Source: Amphibalanus amphitrite
Lineage: Eukaryota > Arthropoda > Thecostraca > Balanomorpha > Balanidae
Assembly: GCF_019059575.1 (NCBI RefSeq)
Contig: NW_024881569.1
Coordinates: 310,001-374,000, forward strand
Direction: 5' to 3'
DNA: 64,000 nt
How positions within the stretch are numbered: the first letter of the stretch is position 1; every line of letters begins with the position of its first letter. The position numbers and the translations under genes were made by a program. A model generated the notes under the pieces. That model was given only the letters and a program-made list of their open reading frames with translations. It did not search any database and had not been told where the DNA came from. Shown here piece by piece: positions 44,441 through 62,720 of this stretch.

Positions 44441-45349
44441 ATAGATCCAACCCTGCCTAGAACCTGCACAAAGGACGAGATTCGACGAGCCGCGGAATAG
44501 CCCCACCCACACCCTTGCACGACGGCCGACCCAGCTGCCGACCCAGACTGAGACAGAGGAGACCTGCAGCCGCCTGGCAACGGCAACAGAATGACGCAAG
44601 TTATAAATAGACGCTTACCTGGCCACCAGCGTTGATTCCCAGCTGCGTAGTATCCTTAAAAATCGAGTCTCGCTTCGCTATCACCAACCACAGTCACACT
44701 GCACTGATTCAGATTCGCCACAGGTCAATGAGTCGCACACCGCACCTTTCCATTGCCTCTCCCGACAACCCGCACCAACCCGCCTGCGGCCAACTGCGCC
44801 GACCAAGCGCCGACGATCGAAGACTGACCGGCGAGATACCGACGATACCGAGATCGTCATCGTCCGCGCGCGCATCTGTTACCGCGCGCACGCTGCAAGC
44901 ATCAACATGAATGGCGCTGACCGTGGGAACGCGCCGTCGCCAGCTCGGTATCGGTCGCGGCGGCGCGCCGTTTAGTCCAAGAGATCTCACACCATCCCGG
45001 TGCGGGGCGGCTCGGGTTTCTCGGTCGTCTCGACTCTCGGTTGGTGACAGCTGGTGCTCTATCGGGCGTCAGTCGCGCCCTGGAAGTTCGGTGCACTTGC
45101 ACTGAGGGATTTCGCCGGCGGAGACAAGAAGAAACGTGAATCGTGGCGGGAGACGAGTGCGGGTAAACATGTATTGTTTTGCCGACGTCACACCAATGCT
45201 GATGTCATTTCTAATTTATTTACACTCGTGAGTCGTTCAGCGTGTGAACAAAATGGAAATTGCACAATCATGCATGAACTTGTTTTCGTTGGTTTTGTTG
45301 CAAAGGCAGTAGGCGGTGTGGTAGGCACTAGGCAATATGCTAAGAAATG
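44441..45349. other. No gene recognised
   Basis: GC-rich to 45140 with short frames only, then AT-rich. Confidence 0.4.
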
Positions 45350-45650
45350 AGTTAGCGAGTCAGAAAAGGCGCCAACGAACCCAAATGAACTACCAATTAG
45401 GTATTGAATCGCATGACATGCCGGGTTTGATGACCGGCTTTGATTGCTTGATGAATGACCGGCTTTAACCCAACTTGATCTGAAGTCAATGTGTCGGTGA
45501 CAACTCTCCCACGTTGACCTTCTCGCCCGATACGCCTCGACCGAGGGCTGCGGATACAACCCCTCGCCGTTTCGCCCCTAAGCTAGAGCTTCGCGGAAAA
45601 AACGAGATGGTGATTAATAAACGGGCATTATATTATAATATCCGTTAATC
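45350..45650 (+). mobile_element. Decayed repeat fragment
   Basis: GAGTTAGCGAGTCAG...GAATCGCATGACATG matches, diverged, 59530-59600. Further on, GCTAGAGCTTCGCGGAAAAA (45583-45602) is the conserved left-core block of TTAA elements B, E and F. No ends preserved. Confidence 0.5.
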
Positions 45651-45946
45651 GTAGCGTAAACGTAGACGTAACGTAAACGTAAACGTAACGTAAACTTAAT
45701 GTAAACGTAACGTAAACGTAATGTAAATGTAACGTAAACGTAACATAAACGTAACGTAAACGTAACGTAAACGTAACGTAAACGTAACGTAAACGTAACG
45801 TAAACGTAACGTAAACGTAACGTAAACGTAACGTAAACGTAACGTAAACGTAACGTAAACGTAACGTAAACGTAACGTAAACGTAACGTAAACGTAACGT
45901 AAACGTAAACGTAACGTAACCGTAGACGTAACGTAGACGTAAACGG
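45651..45946. repeat. 11-bp tandem repeat (ACGTAAACGTA)n
   Basis: About 26 units, nearly perfect in the middle and degenerate at both edges. Eleven is not a multiple of three, so the antisense frame through it reads an 11-residue peptide repeat; this open frame is a consequence of the repeat. Confidence 0.95.
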
Positions 45947-45984
45947 GCATTACGAGACGCAGCAACTGTACCCAGTTGCTCGGC

Positions 45985-46380
45985 TCAATTGGCGTCCGTC
46001 GACCTCTGATGTAAAGTCAACAAGTCAAGTACCTGCTCCAAACACAGCTTCGGTTTTTGGTAACTAACTTCGCAAAAAAATGGCTGAAGAACTGCGATTT
46101 TGACACATTCGCGTTCGCTATGTCTATTGTCTAAGCGCGTCGAATGATACTTTTGTTTGGATGAGGTCAAGTTACGGTGTTGACCTCGGTTCAAGATCAG
46201 GCCAGACGAGCCACTCAGGTCACGAAGTTGGTCGAAGGAGGTAAAATCGCATGTATCATTTGTTCCTGCGTCCATTGCCCATTGGTGGCTTTCGCGACTC
46301 CCTAGCTCAAATTGATCGGGAGTTATTGACATGAAAAATTAGTATGACTTTAGTGATGACATGAATGACGTCACGTTAAG
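45985..46380 (-). mobile_element. Decayed repeat, inverted relative to 59460-59770
   Basis: On the minus strand it reads GACGTCATTCATGTCATCAC...AACTCCCGATCAATTTGAGC, matching 59474-59545 and onwards, including the GGTCAACACC/GTTGACCTGA region. Confidence 0.6.
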
Positions 46381-46498
46381 TCAACAAAAGTAAACATGGA
46401 ATGTTATAAGGAGTGCATGAAATCACGATTACATGAACCTGGGAGTTGGAATATTAGATGCTTTCCGGTCCCAAAATAACAGTTTCCATATTATTTCC

Positions 46499-46842
46499 CC
46501 CACACACAGAAAAATATTGACACCGTTAGCGGTGTAATTGCACAGTACATATCTGAGCACTTGAGGAAAGTTAATTTAGTCCCTTCCCCGCTTAGATTAC
46601 TCGCGCTTCTAAATGAACACCAGGAAGAAGGTAATAGAACACTGTTAGGAGGGTTGGGTGTTTTGCTACATGTAGTAAAACACCCAACCCTCCTAACAGT
46701 GTTCTATTACCTTCTTCCTGGTGTTTATTTGGAAGCGCGAGTAATCTAAGCGGGGAAGGGACTAAATTAACTTTCCTCAAGTGCTCAGATATGTACTGTG
46801 CAATTACACCGCTAACGGTGTCAATATTTTTCTGTGTGTGGG
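46499..46842. mobile_element. 344-bp foldback element
   Basis: Two 172-bp arms meet at CTACA|TGTAG (46670/46671). The arms differ at only a few positions by eye, so the whole unit is one long hairpin. Each outer end is CCACACACAGAAAAATATTG. No convincing target duplication. Open frames on both strands through it are mirror images of each other and not genes. Confidence 0.9.
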
Positions 46843-46974
46843 CCAAACATAGACCTGAGATGAAATCTAACGCGAAGCTAGCGAAAGAGCGTTTAAAGAG
46901 CTATCGAATAGTTTTCTGCTTCACTGTAGCCCTTCTATTGGTGGTTTCCCAGTCGCTAACGTATAACGTATACT

Positions 46975-47580
46975 AAACTAACGCTGAGGCATGCTTTCGA
47001 CCCCTGATCGATCTACAGGTTTGCGGAAAAAAGAGCATGCTGCCCGTGACGAGAGAAAGCCGATGATACCCATTTACAAGTTTTCGGGTCATCTCAGGAC
47101 TCAGGTCATCACCAATAAGTAGAGAAACTCGGGACCTGCTAGAACTTAACGAATGTAAGTTGTGATGGTTTTTCGAGGTTCTGATTACGAATGTTATCTT
47201 AGTTTTGAACGAAGATGATGACTCCATGCATTTGGGGTAGATCAGGTCAGGTCAGATCGACCAGTACCTAATAGTGGATGACCACCACCGATTGCTTCCT
47301 AGCATGTTATATGAATAAGCAACACAACTACTTCTTAAATGTTCAGATGGGCGCTAAGTTCAAAATCAGCTCCAAAAACTACCCTATCAATTAAAAGCAC
47401 GTTATGAAAAAGTGAACTAAGGTCATCTTTATTTGAATCAGGGATATCGATTTATTTTAAGTAGGTGATTAACTCGAGCGCACCGGAAGTTTTGTTGCAA
47501 TCGGCTCCTTTTTGCGCGACTTCTTTGCGAAAGCCCGAGACGGTTTCATCTGACTCACTTTCCCCTACATGTGCACTGTA
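46975..47580 (+). mobile_element. Degenerate copy of the B/E/F MITE family
   Basis: CTGATCGATCTACAGGTTTG, GCTGCCCGTGACGAGAG, GCCGATGATACCC, then a GATCAGGTCAGGTCAGATC cluster and a final CCCTACATGTG follow the order of element E with many changes. Ends are lost. Confidence 0.7.
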
Positions 47581-48166
47581 CAGCTAGTTGTGACGGTAGC
47601 CATGGGGCTGAGGCTAGTTTGTAGTTTTGTAGTTAGGTACTGATCCGACGAATCGACTGCGACCATTTTTTTAAAACGATCAGACGAACGCTCGGGGCAG
47701 TTTTGGCGCGTCCAATCCTTTGAGGGATAAAAAGGTACTAGGATGGGGGCTACTTAAAAACATTGTTGTGCTGGTGTTCCCCGCCCACAGCTAATTGACC
47801 TTTAGGTAATTGGCTAATTGGCTTTAGGGAGCTCTTGAAGCGATTTTGAATCTGATGTATTTGTTGGTGTTGCTGACGCCTGCTTCACTGACATAAAAGC
47901 TAAAAAAGCATACTCAGCATCGCAAAAAGTGGGAGGGGGGGTCGACACCCCCAGTTTTCAAGAGTGGGGGGGTCGTGACCCCCCCCCCCCCCCCCGACCC
48001 CCCCGTCGGCGACGCCCCTGCCTGTGTCATGCCCTGTAACCTGTCGTGCTCTACTTTCTGCCCTTCTCAGTGCCCTACTCTGTTCCTTGCCCTATGCCCT
48101 TAGTCGTAGCGCGTACCCTCTGCTCAACTTTGGGACGCAGTAAAAATTTGTTAAAATATGCCCTGC
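47581..48166. other. No gene; G/C-tract cluster 47934-48004
   Basis: Alternating G and C runs with short palindromic cores (GTCGACACCCCC, GTCGTGACCCCC), followed by GTCGGCGACGCCCCTG, whose reverse complement CAGGGGCGTCGCCGAC looks like a hAT-type terminus. The partner end was not found. Confidence 0.4.
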
Positions 48167-48654
48167 GAGGGCTGCGGAGTCGATGGATTTTAGGGTGACT
48201 GCGACTCCGACTCCGACTCCGGCTTCAAAAATCGACTCCGACTTCGACTTCAACTCCGACTCCAACTCCGCACGGTTCTATTAAAATCCATAGCATTATA
48301 TTGAAGTTCATAATGGATATGTTTTTATCTTGCCTGAAACGATTCCTTGTAAGTTCCAAGGCTTTGCGTTGCAAAATGCATTAATATAACATGCACATTG
48401 CACAGAATTAAAAAGCAGATTCTGGGCATTTGCCGTCGTCTGCTTATTTGCTGAAAACGTTCGTCCAAAACAGCAAAATGGCCTTTTTTCGACAAAATCT
48501 AATTACGAATGCAGTATCGTCAATCAAGCAGGCGCAGTTCATGACGAGCCATGTAGCCTGCAGCCCTGTCCTCCGACTCCGGAGTCGGAACTCGAAGATC
48601 TTGACTCGAAGTCGGTAAGATTTTGCCGACTCTGACACCGACTCCGCAGCCCTG
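48167..48654. mobile_element. hAT-type MITE with GGGCTGCGGAGTCG ends
   Basis: Left end GAGGGCTGCGGAGTCG, reversed right end CAGGGCTGCGGAGTCGG. The subterminal regions are (GACTCC)n-like in the two orientations. A target duplication is not clear. As I recall, a family with this terminus is widespread in animal genomes. Confidence 0.7.
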
Positions 48655-50276
48655 TCGAAAACTCTGGTCATGGACAAGGTACACACTGCACATGACTTCT
48701 GTCCAACCAAATCGATTCCTTATATGCTACATCACCTATTTCCAAAAGACGAACATTTTTATTCAGAAAAATAAAGGTTACAATATTTCCTTTATCATTA
48801 AAAGGACGACAAAAAATTTGCAACCAACTTCATATGGCAGCCTATAGTGCAGCATCGTTCTCGATTGTTCTGTTACATTCACGACGCAGCTTTTCAGCTG
48901 TTGTTTTCTCCTCTGCCATGCCTTCCGTGCCTTCAAGCCGCTAGCATACGAGATACGAGCCGAGAAACCCCTGTTTTATAAGGTATCCGTCTCTGCCGTG
49001 CATTTCATACGGCCGTGCATTAAAAGAACATTGTGAGTTTTTTTTAAAGGGAAGTCATCGTGGAAGCTTCCTGGCTTGTTCAGTTCCACGAGGCTTATTT
49101 CTCCCAACAACTTCGAGGCCGGCCCTCAGTCGCCAGTTCAAGGTGGGGTACCTAATGTTCAGACTGCTGAACCATCAATACCTACTTTTATGTAGTTGAG
49201 GTCAATGGATTCCTGCTCACTGCCATGATATGTCACACCATTAATGTTAAATGGGAATGATCTAGCTGTTCGAGATGAGGGACGAGAGAGTGACACTGAT
49301 CGGCTAGCAGAACAGCTACCTATGCAAGCTTGCCAGTGCTCGCTCGGTTGACCAACTGGCAGAATGAGCCTTTAATTTTTAATGAAAGTTGAGGTGAAGC
49401 AGACTGCTGTGTACACCTTTACATGTAACATGCTTGATGCTACCCATCCGACTTATGTCCAGACTGCACGTGGCAATATCTGTCAGTGTTGACTAGTCAC
49501 ACTGGCCCAAACCAATTGGGCTGGAAATTTACATGAGTGTTCTAAACAAAAGCTTCAGATTTTACTACAAACTATATATTTGTGCTTTTTATTCACAAAA
49601 CTGCAATAAAAGGCAAAATATTCCCTGGCCAACCCCATTGTGTCTCCTGTCTATTGTTTTCTTGGATAATGGCAGCAGTTCACCACTGTGCCATGTTGTG
49701 GGGAGGGGGTGCATACTGCAGTGCTCAGCTCCACACAAAATCTGTGCCGCTGCACAGGAAATCCGCACCACATTGTGCACCAGCCACCAGCCAAGTAGGT
49801 ATCTCCACACCAATATCTTCAAAATTGTTGTGCTTTTCACTTTACAGTCTGGACTTGTGTGGCTCACCTATCTCAATCTTGGCAGTATCTCTGGGTGTAG
49901 GCAGCACTTTTAAATGTAGTTAGCATGACACAATCTTATTTTTTAATTAATCTGTCAGTAGGTGCTAGGCTGTAGCAGAAAGTTAGGCATCAGGCTGTTC
50001 ACTGTTTAGAAGCATGTCTTGGCTTAACAGGGTTTCTTCAGAAATAGATAGGGTAGTGCTACTACAGTCTTGAGATTTTCAAGCAGGGTTTTGAACATGT
50101 CCTTGCCTCTGGCCTGCACTTCCTAACAGAACTCTGCTCCAGGAGGACACCACCCTATTGGGGAAGTTTTTGGCCCTTGAAATTATCCTAGCTTGGTTGG
50201 TCAGTAGCATAAGGTGGTAGCATCTTGTGCTTGTCAAGACATCCACTTACAATTATGATCTGCTTTCTGTTTTCAG
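48655..50276. other. Upstream region of AHSA1
   Basis: No promoter element or untranslated first exon can be assigned with confidence. TTCTGTTTTCAG ending at 50276 is a good splice acceptor 14 bases before the ATG, so the transcript probably begins in an unlocated upstream non-coding exon. Confidence 0.45.
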
Positions 50277-50290
50277 AAAACTAGATAACA

Positions 50291-57010
<6,720 letters not shown>

Positions 57011-57175
57011 TTACCTACCTACCAGCCTACAACCGAAGTCTGCAAATTCTTGCCGTGGCATATCCGCTGTAAATATGATCCCTGGCATGCGCCATGCATG
57101 GTGATGGTCCGTTGCATATGATCAATGGCAATTGGCACATTGACATATGAGCATAGGCGTAGGAACGTTTTCGAA

Positions 57176-57207
<32 letters not shown>

Positions 57208-57330
57208 TCAGGCTCCCAGAGGCCTAAAACCTAACCTACCCCTAAAATCCAATTTTTCTTCGGATTTCGACCACTTTGTTTTCGCAAACATGCTTAGAGG
57301 TAAAAAATCGAGACAAAAAATGTTCTTTAG

Positions 57331-57630
57331 AGTGTTCTATCTGGAGAACGGTAAAGATTTACACCCTAGGTACCATGATTTTCGGAACCAGCGTGATGAG
57401 AAGGCTCTGTGAGCAAATTTTCAGCCAAATCGGAATGGCCCGGCCATGGATGAAGGTTCCCGGCCATGGATGAAGGTTCATCCATGGCCCGGCCATGGGT
57501 GGCAAAAACTTTAGAGGGTTCTATCTCGAGAACGGTAAAGATTCCCACCCTAGAGACCATGATTTTCGGAATCAGCGTGCTGAAAAGGCTCTGTGAGCAA
57601 ATTTTCAGCTAAATCGGGATGGCCTGTTTC
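57331..57630. repeat. Direct repeat of about 110 bp, 188-bp period
   Basis: GTTCTATCT(G/C)GAGAACGGTAAAG through AAATCGG(A/G)ATGGCC occurs at 57333-57441 and 57521-57630. A tandem GGCCATGGATGAAGGTTC motif and its inverse lie between. Confidence 0.9.
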
Positions 57631-57703
57631 TCGCTGCTGGACTCGCTGCTCGCTGCTCGCTGCTAGTTTGACAGACGTCAAAAAAAAAAACGCACTGAAC
57701 TCT

Positions 57704-59088
57704 ATTATCGGGGTTACATGAGCACAGTAAATACGTATTTAGCCGCTAATTCGAATTAGGAACGCATTACCGACTCATGTAGCCACCTGCTAGTACGAAT
57801 CGGCGATCCGATCCGCGGTTACATGAGCAAAGCAAATACGTATCACGATCGGATTCACCGCTAATGCGAATCAGGAGCGTACTACCGACTCATGTATCCA
57901 CCTGCTAATACGAATCGGCGGTCCGAACAAAATCCGCTGAGAAAGAGGCTTAGAAGCGAATAGGACCAAGATACGTATTACAGGAACTATTTCTTCGCAA
58001 AAAGAAACATTAAAATGCAAAATAATAGGTATTTTTTTCATTTTCTTCTTTTGAAATAATATTTTGAAAAATATGTCGGTATTTTGCCAAGTTTTCAACA
58101 ATAAATATAGTGAAAACCAAATAGTAAATATCCACATAATTTCAGTTGAAACATTTTTCTGACAGCACTACAGACGAATCAAGAGAGGCAATTGCCCAAT
58201 GAGTCAAAGCAAGACAACTTTATGTTCAACTTTTTTTTGTTAAGTTAATTGAGAATGTTTTGAGCAGATTAAATGCAAAAAAGACATAAGATAATGAATT
58301 TTTAATTTAGTCACCTCTATTGCTACGGAAGTGCGCCACATTTGTATGCTATTCCGTTTGTAATGCGCATCGGGCCGAGAGCCAAACTAGATCCGTTTGA
58401 CGTCACTGATACGAATTTGCTCATGTAGTCGGTGCACTGAATGCGTTCTTGGGGAGCTGATGCGAATTAGCGTGGTGCGTATTTGGAACGGATCGCTCAT
58501 GTAACCGAAACGTCCGAGGCACACGATTCGGGCCGTATTTCACAAGAACTATTCTTTGCTGACTGGAAGCTTGACTGGAAGCGTCAAAATGCAAAATACT
58601 TAACAACTTTTTTATTGGCTGCTTCGTAGAAAATAGCAAAAAAATGTTGGTATTTTGGTTTAGTCTTTGCATGTGAAATAAAATGAATGAAATATTTTGA
58701 AAGATAATTTTTTCTGACCACCCTGCTGTCGCTGCATGGCGAATCAGTGCCCACTGACTTAAAACAAGAGAACTTTGTTTTCATTTTTTGATTTCATGTT
58801 AATTTTAAATGTTTTTGAGCCTATCAAATGATATAAGTATTTAAAATTTAGCTCAGTCGTCCCGGTAAATGCCGCAACTGCGCCATGACTGTACGCTAAT
58901 CCTATTCCGTTTGTGATGCGAATTACCGGCCGTCGAGGAGTCAGCCCGGGTGAGCCAAACAAGATCCGTTTGACGTAGATAAAACGAATTAGTCTCATGT
59001 AACCGGTGCCGTAGATCCGTTTGTGGGGAGCTGATGCGCATTAGCGTAGTGCGTATTTGGAACGGATCGCTCATGTAACCCCGGTATA
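57704..59088. mobile_element. Dimeric TIR element with GGGGTTACATGAGC ends
   Basis: Outer ends CGGGGTTACATGAGC (57706) and GCTCATGTAACCCCG (to about 59082). Internally the left end is duplicated (CGGTTACATGAGCAAAG at 57823) and the right end occurs twice (GGATCGCTCATGTAACC at 58489-58505 and again near the outer end). The middle parts 57950-58430 and 58535-58990 are diverged copies of one another. No transposase frame. Confidence 0.75.
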
Positions 59089-59118
59089 TAATGTGGAATG
59101 CGCATCGGCCGCCAAATG

Positions 59119-59285
59119 GTGTCCAACGGTGCCGCCATGTTGCGCAGACCAGAAAGCGGCCGCCGCCTGTGCTGGGGAATAGGGAATTCGGGACCTCGAT
59201 TTACGTTTGCGGTCGCTGCATCCGTTACGCTCAAGCTATGTGGACACGGAACCCGGCATCTTACGCAGAATTGAGTGGAGAACAA
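59119..59285 (+). repeat. Left arm of a 167-bp inverted repeat
   Basis: GTGTCCAACGGTGCCGCCAT...TTACGCAGAATTGAGTGG is repeated inverted at 60017-60184 with scattered differences. The arms flank about 730 bp. Confidence 0.85.
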
Positions 59286-59459
59286 GATGAAATCCTAAAA
59301 AATCATCAGCTATAAGGAACTAATACGTTAAACCCTTATAAGTCAATGGGGAAATATGAAAATTGTTATTTTGGCGCCGAGAATGATCTGAAACTATCTC
59401 AAGCATATAAAATCATGATTTCATGCACTCTTTGCAAGGTTCTATGCTTCATATTTGCA

Positions 59460-59975
59460 TTGTTGCCCTTGCGTGACGTCATTCGTGACGTCACAAGGGT
59501 CACCATTTTTCTTCAATAACTCCCGATCAAATTGAGCTAGCGAGTCGGGAAAGCCACCAATGGACTCAGGAAGACCTGCCGAATCGAATGATATGCGACA
59601 TGACCTCTTTCGACCAACTTCGTGACCTGGGGGTGCTGACCTGACCTTGACCTGAGGTCAACACCCTAAGTTGACCTGACCCGAACAAAAAGTATATCAC
59701 TCGATGCGCCTGAGCTAGCTGAACACGATGATGCCAAAATCGCGGCTCTACGGCCATTTTTGGCGAAGTTATTTACCAAAAACCGAACCCGTGCCTTAGA
59801 TCACTTGACCTGACCTCAGAGGTCACCGGTTGACCTGAGACCCTTACAGCGGGTTCCTACCAGTCACTCTGCATTATACTTTGCCGCATACGACCACTTT
59901 ACCGCTTAATTCAAGTTTAATTAGCGGTGCATTAGCGAGGTGGGTTCAATCAACCCCCTCGGCCGGGGCAAATGT
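59460..59975 (+). mobile_element. AGGTCA-containing repeat between the inverted arms
   Basis: Matches 45985-46380 in inverse orientation. Carries CTGACCTGACCTTGACCTGA and GATCACTTGACCTGACCT clusters, and ends near a GGGTT-CAATC-AACCC hairpin (59942-59955) followed by CCTCGGCCGGGG, which resembles a decayed right end of the TTAA MITE group. Confidence 0.5.
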
Positions 59976-60016
59976 AGGTCAGGCGAGTGAATTTGAGGAA
60001 TTCTGAAGATACGATC

Positions 60017-60184
60017 GTGTTCCCCACTCAATTCTGCGTAAGATGCCGGGTTCCGTATCTACGTAACTTGAACGTAACGGATACGGCGGCCGCAAACGTA
60101 AATCGAGGTCCCGAATTCCCTATTCCTCAACACAGGCGGCAGCCGGTTTCTGGTCTGCGCAATATGGCCGCCACCGTTAGACAC
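60017..60184 (-). repeat. Right arm of the inverted repeat
   Basis: Reverse complement of 59119-59285, including CATCTTACGCAGAATTGAGT and ATGGCCGCCACCGTTAGACAC. Confidence 0.85.
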
Positions 60185-60567
60185 TACGGCCAATAGGGTT
60201 GAAGCGGCATTGCTCCCCTGTGAAAAAACGCCACTGCCTGCGCTGCAATCGTCGCAATCAGTGTTGCCAGGTCTAGAGGTAAACCTCCAGATCTAGAGGT
60301 TTTAGGGGAGCGTTTCGGGGCTCCTGGAGGTTTTTGAAAAATGCCGGATTCTAGAGGGTTTTCTAGAGGTAATCTGAAAATCCCAGAAAAGACAATTAGC
60401 ATCAAGGTCTCTTGAGAACTATTTAGTTACTTAATTTCATGTTATTATATTTAAGTATTGCATGCTTAAACACACTTTTTTACAGATTGATGGAAACGAT
60501 AAGCCTACTTTTGGCTTGTTCACTATTGAGGCTCTGGCCGCCGGCTGCAGCTAAAAGTTCTCGATAT

Positions 60568-60603
60568 ACCGTGGGCACCAAGGCCCAACCTGGTGCCCAC
60601 GGT
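60568..60603. repeat. 13-bp perfect hairpin
   Basis: ACCGTGGGCACCA, ten-base loop, TGGTGCCCACGGT. Confidence 0.9.
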
Positions 60604-60743
60604 GGGCTCCAAGTCCATCAAGTTATGTTATGTGGACAAATGCAAAGGCATGCGAAGGATGAGTGAATTATCTTGATTGGGGATACAACCGGGTGTTTCC
60701 AAGCCCACTGCCAGCTGCTGCCAGCGCGCTGACGTCACACTTT

Positions 60744-60913
60744 GGGTCTGTTCCAGTCCCACTTCCTAACACATCTAAACTCCTCCAAGGGCAAGATAGA
60801 GGAGGTTGGAGCAGGACCCTCCTTTGATTTGTAGGGGCTAGAGCTGACACTGGAACAGGGAAGCAATCTTGGAGGAGTTTAGAGGTGTTAGGAAGTGCGA
60901 CTGGAACAGACCC
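60744..60913. mobile_element. PIF/Harbinger-like MITE (170 bp)
   Basis: 46-bp inverted ends beginning GGGTCTGTTCCAGTC (60744-60789 and 60868-60913) with two differences, flanked by TTT on both sides. A GGGTCTGTT-type terminus and 3-bp duplication resemble Tourist/PIF elements, although their usual target is TWA. Confidence 0.75.
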
Positions 60914-61559
60914 TTTGGTAGTGTTGGAGCAATGGGCTTGATGATGTCATCACGCGCTAGCAGCGGATGGCAACGTGCTTTGAAACGGCGCCACGGTTTG
61001 TGATACGGAGGTAGGTATGGAGGTAGGTATATATACTTTATAATCAGCGGCAATGGAACAGAGGTTTCTAGAGGTTTTTACAACATTTTCTGGAGGTATT
61101 GGCATCACTCGACCTGGCCAAGGCTATATAAACCAGGTAGAACGTTCCCGACGAAAAAGTGGTGACAAGCGATAATTAGTAGCCGCGACCCTCACTTGTT
61201 CAAAACTATATCCGCAAGCAGCATTTACAGGCTAGCGGAAATCGACCAATCGGCGTTCGGCAATACTCGACGCTGATTGGCCCGATGCTCGTGACGAAAT
61301 TGCGGGGGACTGTAGCTATTCCCCTATGGCGTTTAATAGACTTACGGCTTTTGAAGGGGATTTATACCAGTTTTTGTTGGGTTTGAGGCCATTTTTGAGC
61401 TTGGATATTCTTTCTGTGACTTTTGACTGTGTAATAACGACATTTAATCATGACATTCTATATACTACCGGTGTCACATCGGCCAAAAAGACCGTAAGTA
61501 CATGGGATAGACGGACCACTGCTGATGGGGCCACACATGTCGGCGTGTGGTCATCGGAG
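60914..61559. other. No gene recognised
   Basis: Mixed sequence with a GAGGTAGGTAT duplication (61006-61029). Nothing else seen. Confidence 0.45.
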
Positions 61560-62240
61560 GTCCGTGAGGGTTCGACATAGACCCTTCATGGGTCGGTATA
61601 GGCCCGGTGGGTCCAGTGTGCAAGCCTATCGGGGGCCGGTGCTGACCCAACAGGGCCCAGTGGCATATAATGTAAGGCTGTCTAGGCCGACGTTGAGGGC
61701 TCATGGGGGCCATATAGGACCAATAGGGACCACATCAGTCAATCAGGGGCCATTTAGGCCAATAAAGGCACTTCAGGGGACTTGAAAAGGTCATTCAAGA
61801 GCTGTGGTGGGCCCATGAGGGGACGGCATTGGTCCAGCAGGTGCAGTCAGGGGATGTGCCCGATGTTGTACGGGTATCTCAGTGGCCCATTTGGGCATAT
61901 CAGTGACCAATTTGGACCCAGCAGAGGGCTTTGTAGACCTATCAGGGGCTGGTGATGGTTCATCAGGGGCCAGCGTTAGTCCATCGGGGCACGGCATATG
62001 CCCATCAGAGGTAATTGCGAGCCCACGCTGAACAATGATGGCCCTTCAACGGCCCCTAATGGATCTACATTGACCCATGGGCCATGATGTGTCATGTATG
62101 CCCCTATGACAGGCCTACTCAGACCCCTGATGGACATTCCCGGCCTCTGATGACCCTATACTGAATGCTAAAGGGGCTCTAAGTTTCTCCAATAACCCTT
62201 CGTCAACCCATTATTACCATACGCTGGCACTAGGGGCCCC
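61560..62240. repeat. Degenerate minisatellite (CCCATCAGGGGCC-like units)
   Basis: Many diverged GGGGCCA / GACCCATCAGGGGCC units, running in one orientation to about 62020 and in the other (GCCCCTGATGG-like) afterwards. Reading frames through it are incidental. Confidence 0.65.
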
Positions 62241-62400
62241 ACATCAGCCGCAGGGCAGTCCGTGCCATGACAGCATGTCTTTTCGGCCGATATTACATCG
62301 GTAATATTTATTAAAATCATGATTTTATGGTGTCATTATATAGCTAACAGTCATAAGAAATATATTTCAACTCGAAAACAGCTCCAAACAGCATATAATT

Positions 62401-62720
62401 TTAAAGGGACCATCCCACCTTAACATTAGTTTTGAGTTGAGATAGCCAAGTTTGCGGCCAGGCTCAGAAACCACCATTTATCCTGGTCGCAACTCCCGCA
62501 GCTTTATGGTGTTCAAGAAATTTCTTCCCTTTACTTGCAGGGTGGGACCAGCTTAGTCCCTATCTCTTAACCATTAGCGGTTTTTTGATGACGTCAGCAG
62601 TCATTTCAACGCCCGCCATTCCTTGAACCCGAGTTTTGCTGACCTTGAGCTCCCTTTTTTATCAACGTGAAATCCGTCGTCGGCGCTGAGAAAGCCTATT
62701 GCTTTTCATTTTAATTTGAA
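62401..62720. mobile_element. Partial copy of the AGGGACC TTAA element
   Basis: TTAA then AGGGACCATCCCACCTTAAC and GAGTTGAGATAGCCAA match the reversed right end of the element at 25918-26696. The opposite end is not found. Confidence 0.7.

Noticed and set aside
45696..45965. 89-codon repetitive frame (YVYVTFTLRLR repeats)
   Set aside because: Fully explained by an 11-bp satellite without stop codons.
46561..46846. Two similar short proteins on opposite strands
   Set aside because: They are mirror translations of the two arms of the foldback.
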